DNA from: Chloroflexota bacterium
GTDB lineage: Bacteria; Chloroflexota; Dehalococcoidia; UBA1151; TMED-70
Length of the DNA: 64,000 nt
Assembly: GCA_002719425.1 (NCBI GenBank)
Contig: PBHA01000004.1
Location: 90,981-154,980, forward strand
Direction of reading: 5' to 3'
The stretch's first letter is position 1, and the number at the start of each line of letters is the position of its first letter. Position numbers and translations under genes: made by a program. Under the pieces are notes generated by a model. It was not told where the DNA came from and did not search any database. It was given only the letters and a program-made list of their open reading frames with translations. This document shows, in pieces, positions 26,686 through 36,396 of the stretch.

Positions 26686-27849
26686 ATGCAAACAGGAAAG
26701 CATTTTTTGCAAATACCAGGACCAACTAATGTCCCAGACAGTGTCCTAAGATCAATCAGTAATCCAACGATTGATCATAGAGGTCCAGAATTTTCAGAAA
26801 TGACATTAGAAATACTTGAAGGCATAAAGAAAGTTGTCAAAGGAGAAGAGAGCATTCCTATAATTTTTCCATCGTCCGGTACTGGAGCATGGGAGGCGGC
26901 TCTTGTAAATATTCTTTCCGAAGGAGAGAAGGTTCTTATGTATGACACTGGTCATTTTTCTAACTTATGGAAAAGTATGGCTGAAAAACTTGGTTTTGAT
27001 GTTGTATATATTCAAAGCGATTGGAGAACTGGAGTTGATTCAAATAAAATTATCGAAACTTTAGAACAAGATAAGGATCAAAAAATTAAGGCCGTTTGTA
27101 TGGTTCATAATGAAACTTCAACAGGAGTTACTAGTAAAATTCCTTCAACAATTAAGAATATAAAATCTCTCAATCATCCAGCAATAATAATGGTAGATAC
27201 TATTTCTTCCTTAGGATCAATAGATTATTACCACGACGAATGGATGGTAGATGTAACTGTAGCGGGGTCACAAAAAGGTTTAATGTTACCTCCTGGAATT
27301 GCTTTTAATTTTGTGAGTAAAAAGGCTATAGAAATTTCCACAAAAAATAATTACAGAAGATCATATTGGGATTGGGGAGAAATGGTAAAAACTAACTTAA
27401 GTGGATTCTTTCCATATACACCATCCACTAATATTCTTTTTGGTCTTAAAGAGGCTCTTAGGTTAATAGAGAATGAGGGCTTAGATAATATTTTTCAAAG
27501 GCATGAAAGGCATGCTAATGCTACACGAGAAGCAGTAAAGTCATGGGGAATTGAGCTTCTTCCTATAAATGAAGATGAACATTCTAATTCTTTAACTAGT
27601 TTACTTTTTGAAGAAAATATAAATGCTGATAATTTAAGAAAAATCATTTTGGAAAAATTTAATACATCACTTGGGACAGGGTTAGGAAGATGGTCAGGAA
27701 GAATAATTAGAATTGGGCATCTAGGTGATTTTAATGATCCGATGCTTTTAGGGACCCTATCTGCAGTGGAGATCGGATTATCATTGGCTGAGATAGACCA
27801 TAAATCAGGAGGAATTAAGGCTGCAATGGATTATCTTGAAAGAAATTAG
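26686..27849 (+). CDS. Alanine/serine-glyoxylate aminotransferase family protein (class V, PLP)
   Basis: 387 residues. N-terminus FLQIPGPTNVPDSVLRSI and DHRGPEFSEMT are typical of serine-glyoxylate/alanine-glyoxylate aminotransferases; FPSSGTGAWEAALVNILSEG, VHNETSTGVTS, MVDTISSLGS and the PLP lysine in AGSQKGLMLPPGIAFN near residue 200 follow. It interconverts glyoxylate or hydroxypyruvate with glycine/serine; this fits the nearby D-2-hydroxyacid dehydrogenase. ATG with AGGAGA. Stop overlaps that of a convergent aldo/keto reductase by 4 nt. Confidence 0.9.
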   Translation: MQTGKHFLQIPGPTNVPDSVLRSISNPTIDHRGPEFSEMTLEILEGIKKVVKGEESIPIIFPSSGTGAWEAALVNILSEGEKVLMYDTGHFSNLWKSMAEKLGFDVVYIQSDWRTGVDSNKIIETLEQDKDQKIKAVCMVHNETSTGVTSKIPSTIKNIKSLNHPAIIMVDTISSLGSIDYYHDEWMVDVTVAGSQKGLMLPPGIAFNFVSKKAIEISTKNNYRRSYWDWGEMVKTNLSGFFPYTPSTNILFGLKEALRLIENEGLDNIFQRHERHANATREAVKSWGIELLPINEDEHSNSLTSLLFEENINADNLRKIILEKFNTSLGTGLGRWSGRIIRIGHLGDFNDPMLLGTLSAVEIGLSLAEIDHKSGGIKAAMDYLERN

Positions 27850-28877
27850 GGAGTATTTTGTATTCTTCTAAAAATATTTCCTACTCCTGCTTCATTTCTT
27901 TTGGGTAGTAAATTATTAATTTCTATAATTTCTTCTTCATTAAGATTAATTCCTGATCCTGTAATATTTGAATCTATCTGAGCTTTGCTTGTAGCACCTG
28001 CAATTACAGAAGAAACAGATTTTTTAGCTAATAACCAAGCAAAAGCTAATTGAACCATTGTTATACCTTTATTTGAAGCCCATTTTTCTAAATTTTCAAT
28101 TATATTGAAATTTTCTTCTGTCAACCATTTTTCACTCCATGCTGAATGACCACCTCCAGATAGTCTACCTCCCTCAGGTATTGAATCTCTTTTATATTTA
28201 CCCGTTAAGAAACCTGATGCTAATGGGAAATATGGAAGAATTCCAATATTATATTTATCACAAGCATGAACAAGTTCAGATTCAGGTTCTCTTTCGAACA
28301 TAGAAAATTCAGGTTGTATAGTAGTAAATTCAGACCATCCATATCTTTTAGAAATATGAATTCCTTCTACTAATTCCCATGCCATATAATTTGAGCAGCC
28401 GATGTATCTTATTTTTCCTTCTGAAATCAAATCATCCAAAGCTCTAAGGGTCTCTTCTTGATTTGTATATGGATCAAATATATGAGTTTGGTATAGGTCT
28501 ATATAGTCGGTATCTAATCTGGATAAGCTTTCTTCAACAGATCTTTTTAAATGAACAGAAGATAAACCTGATTTATTAGGACCTTCGTTAACTCTCTGAG
28601 CCACTTTCGTATCATTAGGAGAGGGCATTGGATTCATACCCCCTTTACTTGCAATAATAACTTGATCTCTTTTATTTTTTATTGCTTTACCTATATACTC
28701 TTCTGACAAACCATTTGAATACATGTCGGCAGTATCGAGAAGATTTATCTCAGAATCCAAAGCATGATTAATTACTTCTTCAGATTCACTGTAATCTAAT
28801 CTTCTTCCAAAATTATTAGTACCTAATCCAATTTCTGAGACTAGAATTCCTGAACTTCCAAGTTTTCTGTAATTCAT
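27846..28877 (-). CDS. Aldo/keto reductase
   Basis: 343 residues, NAD(P)H-dependent TIM-barrel oxidoreductase. Catalytic Asp/Tyr in LLDTADMYSNGLSEEYIGKA near residue 50, Lys in VIIASKGG, the IDLYQTHIFDPYT strand and the cofactor region SVIAGATSKAQIDSN. Resembles the YhdN/AKR11-type group. A second, divergent aldo/keto reductase lies 3 kb away. Substrate unknown. Confidence 0.9.
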   Translation of the reverse strand: MNYRKLGSSGILVSEIGLGTNNFGRRLDYSESEEVINHALDSEINLLDTADMYSNGLSEEYIGKAIKNKRDQVIIASKGGMNPMPSPNDTKVAQRVNEGPNKSGLSSVHLKRSVEESLSRLDTDYIDLYQTHIFDPYTNQEETLRALDDLISEGKIRYIGCSNYMAWELVEGIHISKRYGWSEFTTIQPEFSMFEREPESELVHACDKYNIGILPYFPLASGFLTGKYKRDSIPEGGRLSGGGHSAWSEKWLTEENFNIIENLEKWASNKGITMVQLAFAWLLAKKSVSSVIAGATSKAQIDSNITGSGINLNEEEIIEINNLLPKRNEAGVGNIFRRIQNTP

Positions 28878-28939
28878 TAATTTTCCTATATATTTTTTTT
28901 TTATTTTTTAGGATATTATCTAAAAAATTCATATTAAAA

Positions 28940-29809
28940 ATGACATTATTTGCTAGTTTTCTATTACTTCTATATTGCATCGGACATTCTTATTGGAATT
29001 TTTTAGTAAAAAAATCTGATAATCCTCAGATCATGTTAGTTTTGATTGCTTTAGGCTCGTGGATAATTTTTTCTCCTATTGCTATTATTTATGTTATTTC
29101 GAACCCTATTTCATTAGATATATGGCTATTGATTCTGATAAATTCAGTACTTCAGATTTTTTATTATGCATTTTTAGGCAAAGCCTATAAACTTGCAGAT
29201 CTCTCTATCGTTTATCCTTTAGCAAGAGGTAGTGCTGTTTTTTTTATTCCTTTATGGGGTGTTATATTATTAGGTGAAACTATTTCTTCATCAGCAATAG
29301 TGGGAATATTGATGGTTTTTTTAGGTTTGATATTTATTTCTGTAATTCCAATCTTAAGCAATAAATTAAGAGTCAATAGAAATTTACTTGTTGGGATTTT
29401 TTTATCCATTTTAGTAGGATTGAATATTTCTTTTTATACTATTGTAGATAAACAGGCAGTATCTTCAGTTCACCCTTTCGTTTACCCAATATTAATTACA
29501 ATTGGAGGTTCAATAGGAGCCATTTTATTTACTGGTAGTAAAAGTAAAATAAATGATCTCAAAATTGAATTTAGAAAAAATTATTCATCAGTTTTGTTAG
29601 GTTCTTCGATTATGTATTTAGCTTATTCTGTAATGCTATATGCATTAAATATATCTAGAATGAGTTATGCTGGAACCGCACGTGAATTAACAATAATAGT
29701 TGGAATGATTTGGAGTTATTTTTTCCTGAAAGAAAAAATAACTAAACTTAGGATATTTTCAGTAATTATTATCTTTTTTGGTGCAGTAATTATTTCTTTT
29801 TCAAACTAG
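28940..29809 (+). CDS. EamA/DMT-superfamily transporter
   Basis: 289 residues in about ten membrane helices arranged as two EamA repeats: the first ends AYKLADLSIVYPLARGSAVF / WGVILLGETISSSAIVGILM, the second ends ISRMSYAGTARELTIIVGMI / FFLKEKITKLRIFSVIII, each with the typical conserved P/A-R-(G/E) near a membrane helix followed by E-x-(I/L)-(T/S). Drug/metabolite exporter of unknown substrate. Divergent from the aldo/keto reductase, one base from convergent 2-hydroxyacid dehydrogenase. Confidence 0.85.
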   Translation: MTLFASFLLLLYCIGHSYWNFLVKKSDNPQIMLVLIALGSWIIFSPIAIIYVISNPISLDIWLLILINSVLQIFYYAFLGKAYKLADLSIVYPLARGSAVFFIPLWGVILLGETISSSAIVGILMVFLGLIFISVIPILSNKLRVNRNLLVGIFLSILVGLNISFYTIVDKQAVSSVHPFVYPILITIGGSIGAILFTGSKSKINDLKIEFRKNYSSVLLGSSIMYLAYSVMLYALNISRMSYAGTARELTIIVGMIWSYFFLKEKITKLRIFSVIIIFFGAVIISFSN

Positions 29810-29810
29810 T

Positions 29811-30803
29811 TTAATACCATTTTTCTTTATCAACAATGTTGTGCAATTCTTTTCCTTGATTAAATAGCTCAACATTCTTTTTTATAATTTCGTATCTTCT
29901 ATTAGTAATCATTTCATTTGCATCTAAAAGAGCTACATGAGGAGTAATAATCACTCCTTTCATATCCCAAAGTTTATGTTCTTTAGGTAAAGGTTCTTCT
30001 TCAAATACATCTAATCCTGCTCCAGAGATGATGTTATTTTCTAGTGCAAATACTAGATCATTCAAATTAGTTGTTTTGCCTCTTCCAACATTTATAAAAA
30101 CTGATGTGGATTTCATTTTCTTGAATAAATCTAAATTGAACAAATTTCCTGTTTCTGGTGTATGCATCACAGTTGAAACAAGCACATCAATATCATCTAA
30201 AGAATTTATAAGCTTTTCAGGCTTAATAACTTTATCGAAATTATCAAGTTTTTCAAATTTTGGATCGACTCCAATTACCTTCATATTAAAGGCTTTACAT
30301 AGTCTTCCCACTTCTTGACCGATACCTCCTGCTCCCACTATCATAACTGTTGCTTCATCCAGGTGTATTGCCTTATGTCTATTAGCTTTTTTATTCCAAT
30401 CTTTTTTTCTCTGTGCATCCATAAAATCAGGGAATCTTTTTGATAATGAAAGAAGATAAGCCATCACATGATTTCCTATGTAATCAAAATAAATCCCTCT
30501 TGGATTAGTCACTATAACTTCGTGCTCAACTAATTCTTTGTAAAACCATCCATCTTTTCCTGACTCATTTACGAAACTTCCTGAATCGGGATTAGCCAAC
30601 CATTTCAAATTTTTGGCATTGGAAATTGCTTCAGGACTTACCCATCCATAGCCAGCTTCAATAATATGTATGTTTTCTAACACTTCATTTTCATCATCAA
30701 AAACTAAAATATCTAAATCAGGAAAATCCTTTTTCATTCGTTGGATTAGTTCATTTTTAATATCATCCATTGGAGGTAAAAATGCAAAATTAGATAGTTT
30801 CAT
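29811..30803 (-). CDS. D-2-hydroxyacid dehydrogenase (NAD-dependent)
   Basis: 330 residues from ATG 30803 (AAAGG eight bases upstream); a TTG eight codons earlier lacks a ribosome-binding site. Rossmann motif VMIVGAGGIGQEVGRLCKAF near residue 150; VSTVMHTPETGNLFN; catalytic Arg in VFINVGRGKTTNLNDL; Glu/His pair in GLDVFEEEPLPKEHKLWD and VIITPHVALLD. Reduces 2-oxo acids such as glyoxylate or hydroxypyruvate; exact substrate not determinable. Stop one base from that of the DMT transporter. Confidence 0.9.
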   Translation of the reverse strand: MKLSNFAFLPPMDDIKNELIQRMKKDFPDLDILVFDDENEVLENIHIIEAGYGWVSPEAISNAKNLKWLANPDSGSFVNESGKDGWFYKELVEHEVIVTNPRGIYFDYIGNHVMAYLLSLSKRFPDFMDAQRKKDWNKKANRHKAIHLDEATVMIVGAGGIGQEVGRLCKAFNMKVIGVDPKFEKLDNFDKVIKPEKLINSLDDIDVLVSTVMHTPETGNLFNLDLFKKMKSTSVFINVGRGKTTNLNDLVFALENNIISGAGLDVFEEEPLPKEHKLWDMKGVIITPHVALLDANEMITNRRYEIIKKNVELFNQGKELHNIVDKEKWY

Positions 30804-30905
30804 TACAGCGACCTTTCCTATTTTCAATTTTTTTTCTTAAGGTTATACTTCAAAAATAGTATATCTAGTAATTTTTAAAAAATCATTATTATAGAGGAGA
30901 ATAAA

Positions 30906-31691
30906 ATGTATCCAAGCGATATTAGAAAAAAACTAGCAACAGGTAAGCCTGTTTTGTCCACAAGTATGCCAAGTTTTGAACCACACATTGCTAACGCGAC
31001 TTATAATTGTAAACCTGATTGGGTATGGATCGATACTGAACACAATCCTTGGGGAACAGAATCAATGGGAACTTTATGTGTTGATGGAAGAAAAAAAGGT
31101 GTTGCCCCAGTTATTAGAATCCCTTGGAATGATCCTGCTTACATCAAAAAAGCTTATGATGTTGGTGCTGTAGGGGTAATGATTCCTCAAGTTGATACTC
31201 CAGATGAAGTTAGACAGGCAATTCATGATGCAAAATACCCACCAATTGGTGAAAGAGGTATAGCTCCATTTTTTGCGGGATACTTAGATGGTGTTTCTGC
31301 AAGAGATGTTGTTGATAATGCAAATGATGAAACTCTTTTAATTTTACAAATGGAATCTGTAGAAGCTTGGGAACAAATTGATGAAATATTAGCTATTCCT
31401 GATTTTGAAGTTATTCTTGCAGGTCCTGCAGATTTATCTGCATCTTTGGGATTCCCAGGAGATGATGCAACAAATCCTAAGACTGCGAATGTTATGGTAG
31501 ACCTTGCTCAAAAAGTAAAGGGTACTGGTAAAGCTTTAGCAACAACAATGGGTGATGTAAACCATGCTAAAGAATGGATAAAAGAAGGTTACACAATGAT
31601 GAACATAGGTAGCTCCTTACAATATGGAACCATTGGTCTTTCTAAGATTTTTAGTGAAATAAGAGAAGAATATGGTGTTGATTGGCACTAA
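30906..31691 (+). CDS. HpcH/HpaI-type class II aldolase
   Basis: 261 residues, TIM barrel. WVWIDTEHNPWG, VIRIPWNDPAYIKKAYDVGA, GVMIPQVDTPDEVRQAI, GERGIAPFFAGY (active-site Arg), metal ligands Glu in LILQMESVEAWEQ and Asp in ILAGPADLSASLGFPGD. Catalyses retro-aldol cleavage of 2-keto-3-deoxy or 4-hydroxy-2-oxo acids to pyruvate and an aldehyde with a divalent metal. ATG with AGAGGAGA. Abuts a convergent aldo/keto reductase with no base between stops. Confidence 0.9.
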   Translation: MYPSDIRKKLATGKPVLSTSMPSFEPHIANATYNCKPDWVWIDTEHNPWGTESMGTLCVDGRKKGVAPVIRIPWNDPAYIKKAYDVGAVGVMIPQVDTPDEVRQAIHDAKYPPIGERGIAPFFAGYLDGVSARDVVDNANDETLLILQMESVEAWEQIDEILAIPDFEVILAGPADLSASLGFPGDDATNPKTANVMVDLAQKVKGTGKALATTMGDVNHAKEWIKEGYTMMNIGSSLQYGTIGLSKIFSEIREEYGVDWH

Positions 31692-32630
31692 TTAGCTAAA
31701 TCTCTTTGGAGTAATTAGTTCATAAATAGAAATATTTTCAGTTAATTTATTAATTTCTGAAATATCATCCTGAGTTAAGTCAATTTCACCTGCTTTAGCA
31801 TTTGATATTGCTTGCTCGGGATTTTTTGATCCACAAATAGCTGAAGTAACACCATCCGTATAAAGAGTCCAAGCTATTGCTAATTGAGTCGGATTGAATC
31901 CTTTGTCTTTGATCCATTCTAATAATATATTATAAATTCTTAATCCTTTTTCTAGATGTTCATCTTCAAAAGTATGATGATTATGTCTCGCGTCATCCTC
32001 ATTAAAAATATGTCCTGGTTTATACTTTCCTGATAATAAGCCTCTCGCAATTGGAGAATAAACTATCGATCCAATTCCTAAAGAATGAGTTTGAGGGATA
32101 ATTTCTTTTTCAGAATGTCTAAAAAGAATTGAGAAATGAGGTTGACTAGAAATAATTTGATTACCAGAAAATTTATTCATTTTTTCAATTTGTTTTGCTG
32201 AAAAATTTGAAACACCTAAGTATTTGAAGTAACCTTTTTCTTTCAATTCAAGTAATTTTGAAAATGTATCTTCCATTGGAATGGATTCCTGCCATGAATG
32301 TATTTGATATAAATCAATCACATCTGTTTGTAAATTTTTCAATGAATTTTCTAGGGCTTTTTCTATATCATTTATATTTTTCCAAGATGAAAGCTTAGAA
32401 GCTAGAATAATTTTATTTCTTTTTCCCTTAATTGCTTTTCCAAGAATGTATTCACTATCTAAGTACATTTGAGCAGTGTCTAAAAAATTTATTCCATTAT
32501 CTATCGAAGCATGTATAGCATTTATAGCATCTTTTTGCTCAATAGCACCCATGCCTCCACCTATTGGCCAAGTACCTAGGCATATATTGGAAACTTCTAG
32601 TTCGCTATTTCCCAGTTTTGAGTATTTCAT
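31692..32630 (-). CDS. Aldo/keto reductase
   Basis: 312 residues. N-terminus LGNSELEVSNICLGTWPIGG, catalytic FLDTAQMYLDSEYILGKAI, IILASKLS (Lys), DVIDLYQIHSWQESIPMED, and ARGLLSGKYKPG. Only distantly similar to the aldo/keto reductase at 27.8 kb, so the two are unlikely to be a recent duplication. NAD(P)H-dependent carbonyl reductase; an aldehyde product of the adjacent aldolase is a conceivable substrate (inference). Confidence 0.9.
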   Translation of the reverse strand: MKYSKLGNSELEVSNICLGTWPIGGGMGAIEQKDAINAIHASIDNGINFLDTAQMYLDSEYILGKAIKGKRNKIILASKLSSWKNINDIEKALENSLKNLQTDVIDLYQIHSWQESIPMEDTFSKLLELKEKGYFKYLGVSNFSAKQIEKMNKFSGNQIISSQPHFSILFRHSEKEIIPQTHSLGIGSIVYSPIARGLLSGKYKPGHIFNEDDARHNHHTFEDEHLEKGLRIYNILLEWIKDKGFNPTQLAIAWTLYTDGVTSAICGSKNPEQAISNAKAGEIDLTQDDISEINKLTENISIYELITPKRFS

Positions 32631-32780
32631 AATTAATTATTTTATTTTTATATGATTATATAAAATCTACTGGAATAGGATGATTTTCAATGAAATACAT
32701 ATTTTAATTAACTGGGAAATAGTTAAATGTAATTAACCGCCGGAGGGCCTGAGCACTGACTTCCAAAAAAACTACCTGAG

Positions 32781-33986
32781 CTAAATTATTTTATTTTCTT
32801 GAAATTTTTTTATTTCTAAATCTGAATAACCTATATCACTAAGGATTTCATTATTATGCTCTCCAAGCTTTGGAGCGGTGCCTATAACTGATGGTGTTTC
32901 AGAAAATTTCCAAGGAGTCCCGTGTGTTTTCATTTTTTTGTTTATTTCAGGATAATATACTTCTGTTACATAATTGTTAGCAACTATATCTGGGTCATTT
33001 GAAGCTTCTATCATACTATTTACAGGTGCTGCTATCCTTCTTGCATTTCTCATTTTTTCAATCCAGTAATCCCTTTTATTTGTAGAAAAAAGATTTGAAA
33101 GGGTACCTATTATCTCGTCTTTTTTTTCTTCTGATTCAAACGCCAATCCAAGGTCTTCTAGTCCCTTAGATTGTAATTTTTCATAAAATCCTAAAAGTTC
33201 TAAAGTAGGTTTCCAGTGATCTGGTTCTAGTTGAAATGCAAGAGGTTTTCCATCGGAATCATTAAAACAAGCGGCAATACCAGGCCTCTCTCGAGTCCCA
33301 TTAATTCTAACTCCAGTAATAGGAGGAGTATCTCTCCACATTGCAGTGGTCATTGTCCAACCCATCAATCTGAAAGCACTGCCAATTAATGAAGTTTCAA
33401 CTTTTTGACCTTCTCCTGTATTTTTTGCATGAATTATAGCTGCCAATACTCCACTCAGGGTTAATATTCCACAAGTTTCATCCGCAACTGAGGCTATTCC
33501 TGTTCTTCTTTGTTGTCCTGGAACTGCAAATGCTTCTGTTACACCTCCAATAGCTTGTCCTATAGCATCTGTTCCTGGTAGATTTGTACTAGGACCATCT
33601 GGACCATAAGCCGATACGGAAGCGTAAACCAAGGCAGGATTGAATTTTTTTAGAGTTTCATAACCAAATCCATTTCTTTCAGCGGCACCAGGAGCGAAAT
33701 TTTGACCAAAAACATCTGCCGTTTTTATTAATTTATATAAAATTTCTTTACCTTCTTCACTCTTAAGGTTTAATGTAATACTTTTCACTCCTCTATTGTT
33801 TGTTTCAAAAAAAGAACTTACTCCGTTGATCACTTCCCCAGCATTTCTTCCACCATCACCCTTTTGGGGAAGTTCAATTTTTATTATTTCTGCTCCAAGA
33901 TCGGCCATAAGCATGTAAGGAACTGTTCCTGCTTGAGCAGTTGAACAAGTAACTGCCCTAATTCCAGATAATGGTCCTTTGGTCAT
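32781..33986 (-). CDS. CaiB/BaiF family CoA transferase
   Basis: 401 residues from ATG 33986 (AGAAGGA seven bases upstream, 16 nt after the enoyl-CoA hydratase stop); longer frames would overlap the upstream gene. Family pieces: MTKGPLSGIRAVTCST, MLMADLGAEIIKIELPQKGD, NRGVKSITLNLKSEEG, FGQNFAPGAAERNGFGYE, ASVSAYGPDGP and PGTDAIGQAIGGVTEAF containing the catalytic Asp. Transfers CoA between carboxylic acids. Forms an operon with the enoyl-CoA hydratase-like gene, together suggesting activation and hydration of an unsaturated acid such as a carnitine or dicarboxylate intermediate. Confidence 0.9.
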   Translation of the reverse strand: MTKGPLSGIRAVTCSTAQAGTVPYMLMADLGAEIIKIELPQKGDGGRNAGEVINGVSSFFETNNRGVKSITLNLKSEEGKEILYKLIKTADVFGQNFAPGAAERNGFGYETLKKFNPALVYASVSAYGPDGPSTNLPGTDAIGQAIGGVTEAFAVPGQQRRTGIASVADETCGILTLSGVLAAIIHAKNTGEGQKVETSLIGSAFRLMGWTMTTAMWRDTPPITGVRINGTRERPGIAACFNDSDGKPLAFQLEPDHWKPTLELLGFYEKLQSKGLEDLGLAFESEEKKDEIIGTLSNLFSTNKRDYWIEKMRNARRIAAPVNSMIEASNDPDIVANNYVTEVYYPEINKKMKTHGTPWKFSETPSVIGTAPKLGEHNNEILSDIGYSDLEIKKFQENKII

Positions 33987-34002
33987 AAAAGTATCCTTCT
34001 TT

Positions 34003-34806
34003 CTATTCTCGTAATTTTGGTAGATTATATCTGTCTTCTGGATTATCCCATCCAACAAAATTGGGTTTTCTTTTTTCAGCAAAAGCTCTTCTTGATTCCA
34101 TCCGATCGTCTAGATGACCATGGGCGTGCAATTTTTCGGCTAGCTCTTCGAAGTTTTTACCTGTTTTTGGAGCCATTTCTCTCATCATATATATAGTATT
34201 TACTCTTGCTGCTGGCGGTAGGGAGAGCATATGTTCAGCCATTTCTACAGAAGTTGAAATCAATTCATCTTTTTCTACAATTCTGTTTATAAATCCTACT
34301 TGATGTAGTCTTTCAGCAGTGAATCTGAATCCTAATGCCATTTCTGTAGCAACTGGATGAGGCAGATTTGCATAATGTCCATGATTGTATCCGCCTAGCA
34401 TCCATCTCTTTGCTTCAGACATTTCAAAAATAGCTTCCTTGACAGCAACTCTCAAGTCTGTCCTCTCAACTAACATAAAACCTCCTCCCATAGCATAACC
34501 ATTAATTGCGCCTATTACTGGTTTATCAAGATGTCCTGTCATAAAAGGATTCTCAATTGTTTCACCCTTACCTGGTGAACTTGATAGTTGCCCTTCTTCT
34601 AGAGATTCTTTCATATCTTCTCCGGCACAAAAACTTCTTCCTTCTCCAGTTAAGATAGCAACCTCTAAATTTTTATCATTCTTAAACTTATTGAATGCAT
34701 CAGCCATACCTTCTCTGATGACAGTACTTAGAGCATTTAGTCTCTCAGGTCGATTAAGTTTTATAATTATTATTTGATCTTGAATGTCTGTTTCAACAAA
34801 TGCCAT
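34003..34806 (-). CDS. Enoyl-CoA hydratase/isomerase family protein
   Basis: 267 residues from ATG 34806 (GGAG seven bases upstream; a TTG four codons earlier is less likely). Crotonase fold: IKLNRPERLNALS, oxyanion-hole segments GRSFCAGEDMKESLE and INGYAMGGGFMLVERTDLR, then FEMSEAKRWML. Catalytic glutamates are not obvious at the usual hydratase positions, so isomerase or hydrolase chemistry is possible. The downstream CoA-transferase gene follows after 16 nt. Reaction unknown. Confidence 0.85.
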   Translation of the reverse strand: MAFVETDIQDQIIIIKLNRPERLNALSTVIREGMADAFNKFKNDKNLEVAILTGEGRSFCAGEDMKESLEEGQLSSSPGKGETIENPFMTGHLDKPVIGAINGYAMGGGFMLVERTDLRVAVKEAIFEMSEAKRWMLGGYNHGHYANLPHPVATEMALGFRFTAERLHQVGFINRIVEKDELISTSVEMAEHMLSLPPAARVNTIYMMREMAPKTGKNFEELAEKLHAHGHLDDRMESRRAFAEKRKPNFVGWDNPEDRYNLPKLRE

Positions 34807-34880
34807 AATTTTCTCCAAATACTATTTTATGGATTATTATAACTGACATAATTAAACTATAAAGCTAATAAAAACAGTAG

Positions 34881-36395
34881 TTGTTAAATCAAAATAAAAT
34901 CACAGAAGAATTTGATCTCTTGATAATAGGCGGAGGAATCAATGGAACTGGTGTTGCAAGAGACGCATCTGGAAGAGGATTAAGAGTTCTACTGTGTGAG
35001 AAAGATGATCTAGCTCAAGGAACTTCTTCATCCTCAACAAAACTTGTACACGGTGGACTTAGATATTTAGAAAATTTTGATTTCAAACTGGTAAGAGAAT
35101 CTTTAGTTGAAAGAGAGACTTTATTAAAGTCTATGCCTCATATCATATGGCCATTACGTTTTATATTGCCCCATCACTCGGGTTTGAGACCATATTGGTT
35201 AATAAGATTAGGGCTACTTTTTTATGATTATTTGGGAGCAAGAAAAATTTTAAAGGGAACTAAATCAATAAATTTCTTCGATCACGAGAGCGGTAAACCT
35301 CTGCGAGAAAATTTTACAAAAGGATTTGAATATTCTGATTGTTGGGTAGATGACTCAAGGATGGTAGTTTTGAATTCTAGAGATGCTAAAGAAAATGGTG
35401 CAAAGATATTAACTAGGACTTTATTTGATAGTGCAGAAAGATCAAAAGATTTTTGGAATATTAATCTTATAAATCAAAGAAATAAAAAAAATATCAAGAT
35501 AAAAGCCAGATCAATAATTAATTGTGCTGGTCCATGGGTTCAAAAAATAATTGAAAATAATTTTAATAACGTTACACAAAGTTCTTTGCGCTTGATCAGA
35601 GGAAGTCATATAGTTACAAAAAAATTGATTAGTAAAAAATATAATTATATTTTTCAAAATTCAGATGGTAGAGTTATCTTTGTTATACCTTATGAAGATG
35701 ATTACACACTCATTGGAACTACAGATGTAGAACATCATAATTTGGACCAAATTATTTGTACTGATGAAGAAAAAGAGTATCTACTAAATTCTATAAATAA
35801 ATACTTTAATTTTAAGGCTGAAAAAAAAGATATTGTTTGGTCTTTCTCAGGTGTAAGGCCGTTATTTGATGATCAAAAAACATCCCTACAAAAGGTCACA
35901 AGAGATTATGTAATAAAGACTATCGACGAAAATTCTAAACTTCCACTTGTAAACGTATTTGGAGGTAAGATTACTACTTATAGAAAACTCTCAGAAAAAG
36001 TTATTAATGAATTAAAACCCTATCTGAATATAAAAAATAATTGGACTAAGAACTCAAAATTACCTGGTGGAAATTTTGAAGTTAATTGTTTTGAAAACAT
36101 AGTCAATGATCTTAAGTTAAAATATACTTTCTTAGATGATAAGTGGTCAAATAGGCTAGTAAGATCATACGGAACAGAAGCATTTGATATTCTTGCTGAT
36201 TCAGAAAGCATTTTAGATTTAGGTATAAATTTTGGTTGGAACTTAACTGAAAAAGAAGTTATATGGCTTATAGAAAATGAATGGGCAGAATCTAGTGATG
36301 ATATCTTATGGAGACGCTCTAAGATTGGTTTGAGACTAAATAAAAAAGAAGTCCAAAAGCTAGATTCTTACCTAAATAATATTGAAAAACCTTAA
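34881..36395 (+). CDS. glpD: FAD-dependent glycerol-3-phosphate dehydrogenase
   Basis: 504 residues. FAD dinucleotide fold DLLIIGGGINGTGVARDAS at the N-terminus, LCEKDDLAQGTSSSSTKLVH and GGLRYLENFDFKLVRESL, then DYTLIGTTDVEHHN and the C-terminal VFGGKITTYRKLSEKV. Oxidises glycerol-3-phosphate to DHAP, passing electrons to quinone at the membrane; links glycerolipid turnover to tpiA/pgk at 54-56 kb. TTG start, no clear Shine-Dalgarno. Followed by the small-RNA region on the opposite strand. Confidence 0.94.
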   Translation: MLNQNKITEEFDLLIIGGGINGTGVARDASGRGLRVLLCEKDDLAQGTSSSSTKLVHGGLRYLENFDFKLVRESLVERETLLKSMPHIIWPLRFILPHHSGLRPYWLIRLGLLFYDYLGARKILKGTKSINFFDHESGKPLRENFTKGFEYSDCWVDDSRMVVLNSRDAKENGAKILTRTLFDSAERSKDFWNINLINQRNKKNIKIKARSIINCAGPWVQKIIENNFNNVTQSSLRLIRGSHIVTKKLISKKYNYIFQNSDGRVIFVIPYEDDYTLIGTTDVEHHNLDQIICTDEEKEYLLNSINKYFNFKAEKKDIVWSFSGVRPLFDDQKTSLQKVTRDYVIKTIDENSKLPLVNVFGGKITTYRKLSEKVINELKPYLNIKNNWTKNSKLPGGNFEVNCFENIVNDLKLKYTFLDDKWSNRLVRSYGTEAFDILADSESILDLGINFGWNLTEKEVIWLIENEWAESSDDILWRRSKIGLRLNKKEVQKLDSYLNNIEKP

Positions 36396-36396
36396 A

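Noticed and set aside
32735..32781. Full third copy of the terminator-like repeat
   Set aside because: Only TGCTCAGG and part of the following block match, the outer stem is missing and part of it belongs to the CoA-transferase stop codon; mentioned only as a possible degenerate relative.
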